Assembly: GCF_963678635.1 (NCBI RefSeq)
Contig: NC_087071.1
Location: 12,601,088-12,661,087, forward strand
Source: Symsagittifera roscoffensis
Lineage: Eukaryota > Xenacoelomorpha > Acoela > Convolutidae
DNA: 60,000 bases
Direction of reading: 5' to 3'
Under the pieces are notes generated by a model. It worked only from the letters and a program-made list of their open reading frames with translations. It was not told where the DNA came from and searched no databases. Both the position numbers and the translations under genes were made by a program. This document shows positions 18,720 to 29,696 of this stretch, piece after piece (positions within the stretch are counted from its first letter, which is position 1; the number at the start of each line of letters is the position of its first letter).

Positions 18720-20857
18720 TGAGTCACGCTCTTTTTAATTTAAACTTAGTGTCGCGAATATCCGAGTTCGGACCTGTTTTGTATTAGTCTGGTTCTTTTT
18801 GAGAGGCAAGTTACCAGTGCAGTCACTGATACCTAGCCTGTGTATTAATAACCTAATACCTCTCGCTTTTTAGTTTTTCTTTCGTTCACCTAAGTCCTTA
18901 ATAAAATGATACCCCTCCGGATTGGCACAAATAGGACCCTTCCGGACTGTCAGAATATAGACCCCTCCGGATTGGGACCCCTCCGAGTTAGTTAATAGTA
19001 GACCCCTCCGGATTTGGACCCCTCCGAATTAGCAACTATTAGACCCCTCCGGATTCGGACCCCTCCGGTTTCGTGGAAAGTAGACCCCTCCGGATTCGGA
19101 GCCCTTAGCTCTGTCAAAGTAGCTTTTCCTAGTTCTCTTAATTTCAGCTTATACCCCTCCGGATACGTTCTGCGTTGCTCTTATGCTGTTTGAATTAACT
19201 GGGAAGGGTATAGGATCCTTTCCTAGACCCCTCCGGATTGAAGTTAAGGCACTTATTTGACAATTCACACTAACGGTGAAGGGTCTTATCACTTGCCTAA
19301 TTTCGACTCTATTATGATTGTCTTGTGCCTTCAGCCCTCCCTTTTTGTCTAGAACTGTCCTAAGTTACTTAGTTCAATCGCTATCAACTTTTGGTAGGGG
19401 TATAAGGGTTTTTCAGAAAAATTTATAAAACGTGAAGGGTGTACCCCTCCGGATTTGTGTAATTTGCTAAAAACAATCTCAAAAAATTTTCTCGCTCGCT
19501 TTTCCGAAAAATTTCTAATCCTATTAGTAAGCTCAGCTAATTTCTGATCTATTGGTACCAAGATCAACTCGATATGATCAGTAGTTCCAAAGTTATTAAC
19601 CAAAACGTCTTTTTTCCGAACTCAAAAAAATTTCTCTCTTATAGGTTCCGCCTAACTTTTTCCGCAAATCTGGTCCTTTCGACCTAAAAATTATTGATCC
19701 GAGCTCAGAAGGCCTATACTCTTCTAGTTCAATGCAAAAGACCCAATCTAAAACGCTATTGTAGAAAAATTTTGCGAAAAACTATGCTACCTGGACCCCT
19801 CCGGATTGATGAATCCACCAAATCAAACACGTTATGTTCGATTTCTCTGCAACCCGGAAGGCTTTCGGGTAGCGGATTTTAAGACTTGTAGATTCACTAG
19901 TGGACGTTGTCCGAACAACTATTTTTACTGTCCTACCTCAAAAATTTCAAAAAATTTTCTAAATTTTTAGTGTTTCTTACTATCAAAAAATGGGAAAATT
20001 TGGTTTTTGGTACCAAACTAGTTCCAACCACTTCCGAACTAAAGTTAACCGGTTCTGCTTATTACAGTAGTGCAGTTACGATGTAACACACTAACTTAGC
20101 GCTTTTTTTTCGTTTCAAAAAATATCGATATCTCAAAAATCGCGACTTGTGGGGGAATCAAAATATCGCTATTTTGACCCTAAAAACCGGTCAGTTCTCG
20201 TTGTTTTTGTCTGAAAATCGATATAAGACTATTAATATAGGCTATATAAGTAATAATATTAGGAATACTATACCCCTCCGGGTTTGTTTAATCTCCGAAT
20301 TAAGGTGCTTAACTCGGATATTCGCAGTTCGGTGAAGGGTCACTACAGTGCAGCACTGTCGAGCCCCCCACAGATTACTATCTTACTTTTTGTACCAAAA
20401 GGGATACAAAACTTGTTAACGATACCCAACAGTCGATTGTAGTTGTCGTTGAGCCTCTTCCTGTTGTTCCCTGTACTGCTTGCCGGATCGGTCTTCACCC
20501 CGGACCCTTCCGAATTGAGCGCAAATCAGCTGACCCTTCCGGATTGGGCGCAATTTATCATTAACGTGCTTAAATGCTCAAATAACCCTACAGTACAAGC
20601 CCCACAAACGGGCTACAAAAATGATCTTAACGATCCTGACTGATATAAATGCCTGTAACAACAATATATCTATCAACAACAAACGGGGGGGTTGAATCAC
20701 ATCTTGTCTGGGGGGATGATTTCTACTGATTTTTTACTTTTTTACTGTTTTTGGTTTTTTCGGTTATTTTTTATGTTTTTTGTTTTCTTTGGATACTATA
20801 CTATTTTTTGTTTGGTTTTGCTTATATCTTTAAGTGTTTTTGGTCACAAACCACTCA
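18720..20857 (-). repeat. Tentative 5' LTR of the giant element
   Basis: Bounded by TGAGTCACGC at 18720 and ACCACTCA ending 20857, giving 5-bp terminal inverted repeats TGAGT/ACTCA. There is no coding potential. It holds the CCCCTCCGGATT motif cluster and a 15-bp inverted pair (18754-18768 with 20311-20325). The partner 3' LTR lies outside the window, so the boundaries cannot be proven; similar motifs continue to about 21.96 kb, so the LTR could be longer. Confidence 0.35.
18911..20543. repeat. Cluster of CCCCTCCGGATT motifs
   Basis: The core ACCC(C/T)TCCGGATT recurs about 16 times in one orientation (for example 18911, 18961, 19012, 19048, 19083, 19153, 19227, 19443, 19795, 20271, 20531), with a few inverted GGAAGGCTT-type copies at 19856, 20945, 21633 and 21955. 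Spacing is irregular (about 15-60 bp in the dense part). A second recurring word is GGTGAAGGGT/ACCCTTCACC. Irregular spacing of a constant core argues for binding sites rather than a simple satellite. Confidence 0.75.
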
Positions 20858-22276
20858 GGGGATGAGGGGTTCGCGATTCCCCCCACCCTTCCTGGTTCGT
20901 GAATTTTCGGTCTTAACTAGGTTAAAAAACTATTCACGGCAATCCGGAAGGCTTCCGCGTTCCGAACTACCCTTCCGCCCCGGCGGTTTAGGCCTAATAA
21001 GGGCGTTAATGTGAGCATCCGCTCGGCGCGGAATGCTCGTTAACGGTTCTGCCGGTCATGATGTTAAAAAAGAATAACACCCAGGAGCGCCATAAAAACA
21101 TACATGTAACATTCGCCCGGAAGATACATATCGACGGATAACAAAACTAAGTCTTAAGACGACTGGCTAGCGTCTAAACAGAGCTTTGCATGTTTTTCAC
21201 CGTCTCTACCAAGCCAGTACTTTTCGGTGGTCTTTCTTACATCAGGCTGACAAAAACGTTACTGTTCTCCGGCTTCGACCAGAACGCTCAAATTAACTAG
21301 ATTACATGCAGAAATAGTGAGCTCATGGCTGGGTCTCAGTATCCCCAGACCACGAGGTCACTCCTAAAAACAGGGCTACTACTTATTATATTACTATTGT
21401 TTTTGTTCAGTAGATAAAAATCATCATCTCCATCGAAGATGGATCAACCCTTCCCCCCCTACTTCTAGCTCCTCATTCTTGTCAAAACGAATTAAGATCT
21501 TAATTAAATTCAAGTCAGGACATGACGGATGCTAAAATTCAATATAAGTTCATAAAAGTCCACGTCCCGAGACCCTTCCGGATTCTTGAATCCGGTGAAT
21601 CAAGCTTCTTAATATCCAGTTCACAATAACTCGGAAGGCTGGGTTTTACCCTTCACCGTTGCTCGCAACGGCCTTGCAACTATTGTAACAGCACAATAGT
21701 TGCAACTCGGAACGTCCTCTGCTGTTCGGTAGTTCGTTGTAGTTTTTTAGTCTCGATTTCGTACTGCTCGTAATCGCAGATAAAAGTTGTTCTGTTTTTT
21801 CTTGCTCTTTTAGCTAAAAATGGCCGTTTCTGACGTTTCTCAGAAATATGACGTCATAATTCGAATTTTTAAAAATTAGATTTCCAGAATCTTCTAGCCT
21901 TCATCGTTTGGCTAATCGTTCAAATAACGTCCTTATCCGTTCTAAATCGCCAATTCGGAAGGCTTGCTGCTAAAATACCGAATTCTGCAGAGACTGCATT
22001 TTGGCCATTCTGGTCGAATGTCACAAAAATTTAGACTATGAAATTTGTCTCTACAAAAAATTAAAAACTTCAGGTGAGCGATTTTTGTAATCAAGTTTCC
22101 GTGGATTGAATTTTTCATTTTTAAGAATCGCGACTGCATTCAATCACGGCCTTCGTCTTACTAATCAGAATGGTTTTAACACAATCAACCAAACCGACTT
22201 CATTTTTCGGGGTATAATAGAGAACGTGGCAGTAGTTTAGGTACAATAGCGCTAATAATTGGAAGATGAACAATTC
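20858..22276. other. Noncoding, hairpin-containing sequence
   Basis: No supported gene. It contains a further CCCTTCCGGATT copy (21571), a perfect 6-bp stem hairpin at 21656-21671 (CCGTTG CTCG CAACGG) and a perfect 13-bp stem hairpin at 21674-21705 (TTGCAACTATTGT, six-base loop). From about 21,960 the DNA turns ordinary and AT-rich. Confidence 0.5.
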
Positions 22277-22811
22277 CTAGATTCGGCAAAAAAGATTAAA
22301 AAAACTATTGCAGCTCCTGAAATGATACTGATGGAAACAAAAAGTAAGAACCGCAGACAGACACTCAAAACAATCAAAAACCTTCAAAAAACCTGAATGA
22401 GTGAGATTTAGAATAATGGAAAAAATTATACCAAAAAAGACCATGGCGTTTCGAAGAAAAAGTAGACGGATCATTCCCAGAAAGCAAAATTTTTAGAGCA
22501 GAAGCTACAATATCTTTCCAGGTTTTCGAAAGGATTTCTAATTTGAACCCGAGTGAAGCTATTTGTTGCCTTAATTGAAAAACTTGTTGGTACGTACCCA
22601 GAGTATACTTTGATTTGAAGTCACTGCTCTCACAAATATGGGGACCGACAGCAAACTGACAAAAACATCAAGCACGCGAACAATTCAAATCCATTAACTT
22701 AGCAGTAATCGAGTTTGGGAAAAAAACACCCAATGAAGCTCGAGCACAAAAGAAGCACGACTGTGGCGGAGGAGCTATTTAGCTCCATGAAATTTCTCGC
22801 GAGAAATCTTA

Positions 22812-23744
22812 TTGTCAAAAAAGGAATTCACCGGTTTTGAAAACCAGGAACTCGAAGAAGCTGCTGTTTTTTGGTTATGCGAAAAAATTTTCTACAAGGA
22901 TCGAGTAGTCCTTGATCATTGCAATTACATAGGAAACGAATTTGTAGGTGGACTCGTAACGGGTGTAACCTTAACAAAAAACGAAATTTCTGTGGTACTT
23001 CATAACATGTAAGAATATGACTAAATTTCATCAAAAAGCTGTTAAAAAGTTGTCGGAAAACGCTTATTCTTTCAAGCACGCAACAGAAGAAAAATCTATA
23101 TCCTTAAAATCTCGGTATACAAAAAAAAACACCAACATAATCGAAGTATTCGAAACGCTCGCTCATTTCGAAAAAATTTACGCAAGACCTCACTGGTCAG
23201 CATCGAAGACATTCGATGCGTTTGTCCAGATGCCACCCACATCATTATTCGATGTGTGGAAACAGATCTTCGTAAAATGGCACAAAAATTATTCAATGAA
23301 ATGCATCCTCACGAAATTTTTGCCATTCAGCGCTTTGAGGAAAATTTGACCAGAAGGGGGGCCGAAAAGCAATTTTTTCATTTCACCACTCTCTCGATAG
23401 GAGGAACAGACAAAGCTGGCAAAGTGGGCGCAGTCTCTCTTTCTAGAAACTGTGCGCTGACTGTCATCGCTTACAAGGAAGAAATGAAAGAGGCTAGCAC
23501 AGAAATTGAAGATCTCTTCGAAAGAGTACGGAAAAATGAAGTTGTTGTTCGCCCCAAAGAAAATACAGATACGTACGTTAAGTCTGTAAAAGTGCTACAA
23601 GCCATCTACCCGAGTCTCGTCTCAAAAGCTCCTGGAAAAACCCTCGTGTGCATCACCACTATAGATGTCAGTGAACTTTTGAGAAAGAGTATGAATGAAT
23701 GCACGCAATTACTAAGAGCAAGAGGTGACTTTAACGCTATATAG
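22812..23744 (+). pseudogene. Decayed coding region, family unknown
   Basis: Three overlapping plus-strand frames read like parts of one protein: 22812-23012 (ends VVLHNM stop), 23017-23260 (KFHQKAVKKLSENAYSFKHA...), then a frame change near 23256 into 23256-23744 (DLRKMAQKLFNEMHPHEIFA ... LLRARGDFNAI stop). Composition is balanced and hydrophilic with no repeats, as in real protein, but there is at least one stop and one frameshift. I recognise no domain. Position next to the 24.8-kb LTR suggests an older mobile element or gene into which that element inserted. Confidence 0.4.
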
Positions 23745-24207
23745 TACAAAAAATGGGCTGAAATTCACTATCAAGTTTCAGTGCTTATCTTTGGAGAACA
23801 AGGATTGACTCCCTATAAACTAAAATTACTGCTAATGCCACAGCCTGTGGTGAGCTATTTTATACGAAGTCCCTGGGAACATTTGTGTGAAGCTCTCCAA
23901 AAATTCAACCACCATGCTAACAAGGATTTTTAAAGTAGGACAATGCGAGGCGGAAGAAGATTGCATAACCAAGACCCATTATTCCTCGAAATGTTTTCAT
24001 TTCATTCTGCAAGTGCATCATATCTGGCAAGTGCTTACGTAGTTTTCTAAACAATGTGGGAGACGTCATGGGAGGAACCAAACGTATCCGGTTGTATTTA
24101 CAAATATGTCAAAAAAATCTAGAATTTCCGAAAGTTGCCGTCGGTGAAAAGCTTCGATCTAGTCTGCTACTTTCTGGTTTGCGATTTTATGTGTTGGGTA
24201 CTTTCGG

Positions 24208-24780
24208 ATGTACAGCGGCAGCAGTTGCGGGAAAGAAAGCGAAACCGAATCTAGCACCACAAGCTATGGTGGAAAATGGACCCATGACTTAGGAGGTACT
24301 GTCCTAACCAAAAACAATGCTCAAACCATTCTTCGTGGGCATTCCAAGACACCTAACTGCTTTCTTCTGCTGAAAAATGACAAAAATTTAGTCAAAGGAA
24401 AGATGACTGCAGAGGAACGGTTGCAAAACTGAGTAGCTAAAAACGAGTCAACAACTGATTTGGAATCTAGTGATACTGTGCAAAAACCAAACAAAAGGGC
24501 TGGCAAAAAACTGTCACCTGCTGCAATCCAGTGCCGTAAATTCGCGGGTAGTGATTTCAAGTTTTTGAAGCTAGAATTCTTACTTGACTCTCTTTGCTCT
24601 GATTCAGTTATTGATCCGACATCTTACCAGCTACATCCGGGGAGTAATTTTTCAGCTATTTATGTCAATGACAAGCGAACACTTTTGATGGAGCAAGGTC
24701 GAAGTAGCGGTGAAAGTAAGGTTTCTGCAATCGTGGCTCTAAGGAAACATAGAGCTGAAAAATCACCGCAGATTCTAAAT
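24208..24780 (+). pseudogene. Second decayed frame, interrupted by TGA and truncated by an LTR-like repeat
   Basis: One frame is open from 24208 to the repeat boundary near 24776 apart from a single TGA at 24430-24432; an overlapping frame at 24056-24292 may be its upstream part. The segment after the TGA (KRAGKKLSPAAIQCRKFAGS ... SIVALRKH-like tail) looks coding and stops making sense where the repeat TAAATACTGAACCCC begins. Unknown family. Possibly the same pseudogene as 22812-23744. Confidence 0.35.
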
Positions 24781-25650
24781 ACTGAACCCCCTTCGTGTAG
24801 CTGAACAAACTCAGCCCACATAGTACTCAGCTCACAACAGCACAACCAAACGAGAGATCAATTTCGACGAATTCAGTGTTAAAACGAGTAACCCACGCTA
24901 GTGTTATGCCCTACCTATCCCGTCGGGGGCCTTTCTTGGGGTCTTTTCGTGGGGTCTAGGACACGACATGACTTCTACTTCCGACGTGACTTCAAGCCGA
25001 AGGGATTTCAGGCCGAAACTGAAACTTTACAAGCACCTCAAATCGCTATTTTTTCATTGGCATCCGTTAATAGCATCATACTTGTACCAATTTTGGCCGA
25101 CAATGAGTTTGGGTGGCTCCCAGATGGTACCCTAAATGCCGGTTAATTCTCACCTCTGGAAGGTAAGGGGGACCCAAAAAACTGTTTTATATGATCTCAC
25201 GTAAAATAAGTTTGTATTAGAGCGCGACAGTTCGTTTTTACTGATTCCACAAACTGTTAGCGGATTTCGCAGATTGTAAGTGAAATATCCAGCAATAACC
25301 ATTTGAACAATGGCTAGCTAGACCAACGAATGCGGAAATTAGCAACAAATACTTAACCATTGTCTGTGGAAGCCACGAACAAATCTTATATCATTACTTA
25401 AATAAATTCCTGGATATACCCTTTTAGAAATTAAATAGAAAATTAAAGATCTGAATGAAATGGCCATTTTGATTTAAAAATCCGTAATTGGTTAACCCAG
25501 CAGCCTTGAGCAATGAATATAGCTAGAAAAACGAATGCGGAAATTACGAACAAACTTAACCATCGTCTGTGGAATCCGCGAACAAATCTTAAATCATTAC
25601 TTAAACAAATTCAAGAATATACCCTTTTAGAATTTAAAATCTTTGTAGCC
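24776..25650 (+). repeat. Left LTR-like repeat
   Basis: Begins TAAATACTGAACCCCC and includes an 81-codon open stretch (24901-25146). Inside is a degenerate tandem duplication of about 240 bp, marked by two AGCTAGA...CTTAACCAT blocks at about 25315 and 25520. Contains palindromic GATTCCACAAAC and GCGGATTTCGC words. Paired with 28499-29370. Confidence 0.65.
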
Positions 25651-26640
25651 GTGTCAAAAACAGTCATGCTTTTGGCTTAACTCAACCAATTGAAACTGTC
25701 AAACCAAATAATTAAATTAGTTAAACTGCACAATTATTTAACAAAATGTCTAGGGATAAAATTTTTTCAACAATGTTGTTGATTTTAGTTTAACTCGCCT
25801 AATCAAAGTTTTACGTCTTAGCTGTTATTGCAAGAACTGATTCCATTTTCATTATAGGATGAATTAATAGAGACAACCAATCGTAGTTTTAAATTCAAAA
25901 CTATGACATACTACGAATTATTTCCTGAACGCCCTAGAATGTAAATTTGAATTAATTCGTAGCTTCCATAAGTTCAAGTTTGAAGCTATTAAAATAAAGT
26001 TTAACGTCAACTTTTTATGAGGATTAAACGTCAAAGCCTATGCCGACGTTCAATGTCAACTTGCGCCGTTGCTCCCTATGGAAGTTGACATCCAACCTTG
26101 CGGTAGATTCTGGTTGAGGTTATGGTTTTCACAATTGTAGCCATCGCAACAATTTCCACATTCCAGCTCTACAGATCTATTTTCTTTTAACTAAAACGGT
26201 CGAAAAAAACTAGACTTCGCAAAATTTTACCGTTTTAAAATGAATCAAAAGAGACCGACCGTCGGTCGCTGTAAATTCAATTGCAAAGACTTTTCTCCCG
26301 TCGGGAACGAGTATATCAAGCGATGTGATTAGTAAAATTCGAATCGATAGCTCTTAAACTTCATTTAAACATAGAATTATTGATGCTAATATTTACCGTT
26401 ACATAATTCGCTTTTTAAGTACAAAATCATTTCGTTTTCGGTCCTAAAATATTTCATCATGCTGAACGAGAGTTTGTTACCAAAAAGATTGAATACCACG
26501 GGAACTTCGTCATCAAAATTTTGTGAGCCTTTAGTAATTGTCCCAGATTGGTCTGCTAAACGTTCGGTCCCGAACCAGAGGAACACAATATTGCTTTGAA
26601 ATTTAAAGACAACCTACTTAAAAAAGACCACTTTAACTTA

Positions 26641-27484
26641 TTGAAACGCTACAAAGCTAACTTATGTTTACCTTCTTCCCCAATTATATGAGAAAATCAT
26701 TGCTCCAAGAAGTTACTGCAAATAATGATCAAGTATGACAAAGTCTCATGGGATCTAATCACAACACTGAAGACAGGACGCTCGCTGGAAATTCATGGAT
26801 TTTACATGAAAAACTATGAGAAGGACCTGCACACCAGAGATGATCTACTTTTCTTGGACAACAAAATAGTAATACCAGCTGCGACCCGAGGCGCATTCAG
26901 TTCTATGTTACACTAGTCCCATCCAGGCCAGTTTGGCATGAAGTTTCTGGCTGAATTTATCTGGTGGCCACATAATTATAAGGAAATATATCACCAGGGC
27001 AAATCTTACAAACAATGTTCAAAAGCGGATAAGAGCGTTAAGGTGTTGTTGAGATCGGAGCATTGAAACGCTACAAAGCTAATTTATGTTTACCTTCTTC
27101 CCAAATTATATGAGAAAATCATTGCTCCAAGAAGTTACTGCAAATAATGACCAAGTATGACAAAGTCTCATGGGATCTAATCACAACACTGAAGACAGGA
27201 CGCTCGCTGGAAATTCATGGATTTTACATGAAAAACTATGAGAAGGACCTGCACACCAGAGATGATCTACTTTTCTTGGACAACAAAATAGTAATACCAG
27301 CTGCGGCCCGAGGCGCATTCAGTTCTATGTTACACTAGTCCCATCCAGGCCAGTTTGGCATGAAGTTTCTGGCTGAATTTATCTGGTGGCCACATAATTA
27401 TAAGGAAATATATCACCAGGGCAAATCTTACAAACAATGTTCAAAAGCGGATAAGAGCGTTAAGGTGTTGTTGAGATCGGAGCA
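26641..27484 (+). repeat. 422-bp tandem duplication
   Basis: 26641-27062 and 27063-27484 are two head-to-tail copies offset by exactly 422 bp, with about four differences seen by eye (for example GATC/GACC near 26727/27149 and GACCCG/GGCCCG near 26884/27306). Each carries the same integrase zinc-domain fragment. The duplication is much younger than the surrounding element. Confidence 0.9.
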
Positions 27485-28455
27485 TATGAGCAAACACCGG
27501 AACTTACATTAACGATAAAAAATTAATATAGGTTTTGCCGGTCCTTTGGATGCTTTATGATCTATATTGATAATCGTTTACATCAAGGAAAGTTAATCAT
27601 AACAGACCGCCGGGCAAAGAGTTGGGAGCTACACGATGGAGCAGAAGACGGATACGAATACGCGATGATGGACTCCTCCTCGGACTCGGACACCCACTGG
27701 CAAAGATTATCCAAGGAAGACCAGCAACCACAATCTTCACCTCAGACTCGGACATCCCACTGGCAAAGGTTACCCATAGAAGTCGAGCAACCCCAATCTT
27801 CTCGGACATTCCACTGACAATCCCTAATCGAAAACGGCCTACTCTAGCGAAATTGGCCACTGCTGGAGGTAATCGTTTTTAATGTATTGGAGAATCATAT
27901 TTTAATCTATTTGAAGAGGCGATTGTTGATTTTTCGAACCACGCGGTCACTTTGCAAAATGGACATATTTTAGCCGGAAAGAGGAAATCATCGCCTCCCC
28001 AGAAGTCAACCAGAGCCAACCCTCAGAAAAAGACGACCAGTGAGAATTCGACTGGCGGAAACCCGACGCTCATACAAACGACCAAAAATTCGTCGACAGA
28101 AGTTATCGTCATTCCGGATTCCCCTCAGTAATCCTCTCAAGACAGCAGTCTTCCTGGACAATCATCCTTCGGATCCAATCTAGACCCAATATTGCTGGAC
28201 AGCACACCAGAGGAAACGCATCCTGTTGCCACAGAGCCCAGATCTACAATCAGACCGCATGCTTTCTTGTGCTGGTCACCTTCTGATTTCCTCATTACTC
28301 TCGCGAAAGTGGGGTGTGTTCAGACATCGCAGAAGTTTCTCACCGGGAAATCACCCATCATAGTCGCAGAGCAAGATTCCGGGAGCGAAATATCGTCGAC
28401 GATAGATCAGGACGTACAACAAGCTTTAGAAGAGTTTGACGCCGAATACATTTAA
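26725..28455 (+). pseudogene. Gypsy-type pol remnant: duplicated integrase zinc domain and C-terminal tail
   Basis: The frames at 26725-26916 and 27147-27338 encode a short pre-integrase segment (LHTRDDLLFLDNKIVIPAA...) followed, across a stop, by an H2C2-like SHPGQFGMKF...C..C pattern typical of retroelement integrase N-termini. From 27622 to 28455 one frame is open except for two TAA codons (near 27880 and 28129). It reads as a basic, Ser/Pro-rich tail ending EEFDAEYI stop at 28455. An approximately 70-bp imperfect repeat (ACTGGCAAAG...) lies at 27690-27810. The catalytic core is absent, so this cannot make integrase. Confidence 0.55.
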
Positions 28456-28498
28456 AACTCATTGAACTCATTAAAACTCTATTTTCATATTTTTTTCA

Positions 28499-29370
28499 TA
28501 AATACTGAACCCCCTTCGTGTAGCTGAACAAACTCAGCCCACATAATACTCAGCTCACAACAGCACAACCAAACGAGAGATCAATTTTGACGAGTTGAGT
28601 GTTAAAACGAGTAACCCACGCTAGTGGTATGCCCTACCTATACCATCGGGGGGCTTTCTTGGGGTCCTTTCGTGGGGTCTAGGACACGACATGACTTCTA
28701 CTCCCGACGTGACTTCAAGCCGAAGGGACTTCAGCCCGAAATTGAAACTTTACAAGCACCTCAAATTGCTATTTTTTCATTGGAATCCGTTAATAACATC
28801 ATACTTGTACCAATTTTGGGCGACAATGAGTCTGGGTGGCTCCCAGATAATACCCTTAATGCCGGTTAATTCTCACCTCTGGAAAAGGTAAGGGGGACGA
28901 GAGTAACTGTTTTATATGATCTCACGTAAAATAACTTTGTATTAGAGCGCGACAGTTTGTTTTCATTGATTCCACAAACTGTTAGCGGATTCCGCAGATT
29001 GTAAGTGAGATATCATGCAATAACCAGCTTTAACAATGGCTAGCTAGAACAACAAAGGCGGAAGTTACCAACAAATACTTAACCATTGTCTGTGGAATCC
29101 ACGAACAAATCTTAAATCATTACTCAAATAAGTTCCCGGATATACCCTTATAGAAACTAAATATAAATTTAAAGATCTGATTGAAATGACCATTTTGATT
29201 TGTAAATTCGTAATTTGATATCCCAGCAGCCTTGAGCAATGAATATAGCTAGAACATCGAATGCGGAAATTACAAATAACTACTTAACCATTGTCTGTGG
29301 AATCCACGAACAAGTCTTAAACCATTATTAAACTAAATTCGTGGATATATCCTATTCGATTTTAAACATT
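28499..29370 (+). repeat. Right LTR-like repeat
   Basis: Copy of the left repeat with the same order of blocks. The 81-codon stretch at 28624-28869 is preserved, but about 13 of its residues differ from the left copy and most nucleotide changes alter the amino acid. That argues it is not a selected protein. Palindromic words GATTCCACAAAC and GCGGATTCCGC are present near 28970-28990. Confidence 0.65.
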
Positions 29371-29696
29371 TGATTGAAAACGGCTATTTTGATTTTTCAC
29401 TTTAGTTCGATCATTCAATTTTTGAATGTTAATTCATTCCTAATCACGTTATTTTCTCAACTTTTTAGTAAATGCACATAATTGTATATGTTTATGGTTT
29501 ATTATTAGAAAAGTTAATTAGTAAATTTGAACATAAATTACAACCGGTTTATATTATAAAATCATGAACACAAACGCACTCTTATAAATTGTAAATTGAT
29601 TTGAAAACTGATTTTAACGAAACGAGTTTAAAGTTTTGTAGAATACCCAAAGTCCATTTAGCTGCTGTCGTCCAACAACGCTTGAGCAACTTTGTC
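29371..29696. other. AT-rich spacer
   Basis: No gene, repeat or signal recognised between the LTR-like repeat and the SET pseudogene. Confidence 0.4.

Larger units (their letters stand above)
1..20857 (-). mobile_element. Giant Gypsy-class LTR retroelement, partial (3' end outside window)
   Basis: All large frames between 1 and 18129 lie on the minus strand in retroelement order: Gag coiled coil, Gag zinc knuckles, aspartic protease, reverse transcriptase, RNase H, H2C2 integrase, GPF/Y module, macro domain, then a giant SGNH-containing protein where env would be. RT before RNase H before integrase is the Ty3/Gypsy order. At least 18 kb of internal sequence is present, far more than the usual 5-8 kb. 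The 3' LTR is not in the window. The 5' LTR is placed only tentatively at 18720-20857: TGAGT/ACTCA ends, with CCA two bases before TG on the plus strand, as a primer-binding site would need. The copy has one frameshift and two in-frame TAA codons, but otherwise long open frames, so it is damaged but fairly young. Confidence 0.8.
24776..29370 (+). mobile_element. Old LTR retroelement remnant with internal deletion
   Basis: Two direct repeats of about 880 bp (24776-25650 and 28499-29370) flank about 2.85 kb containing integrase zinc-domain remnants and a pol C-terminal tail that ends 43 bp before the right repeat. The plus orientation follows from that order. The repeats differ at several percent of positions, with small indels, so the insertion is old. 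Protease, RT and RNase H are missing. LTR ends are not crisp: TGAACCCCC begins at 24783 and 28505, but I could not fix the CA end or a target duplication. Confidence 0.6.

Noticed and set aside
24901-25146. 81-codon open frame conserved in both LTR-like repeats
   Set aside because: Differences between the copies are mostly amino-acid changing, as expected for noncoding DNA duplicated as part of the repeat.
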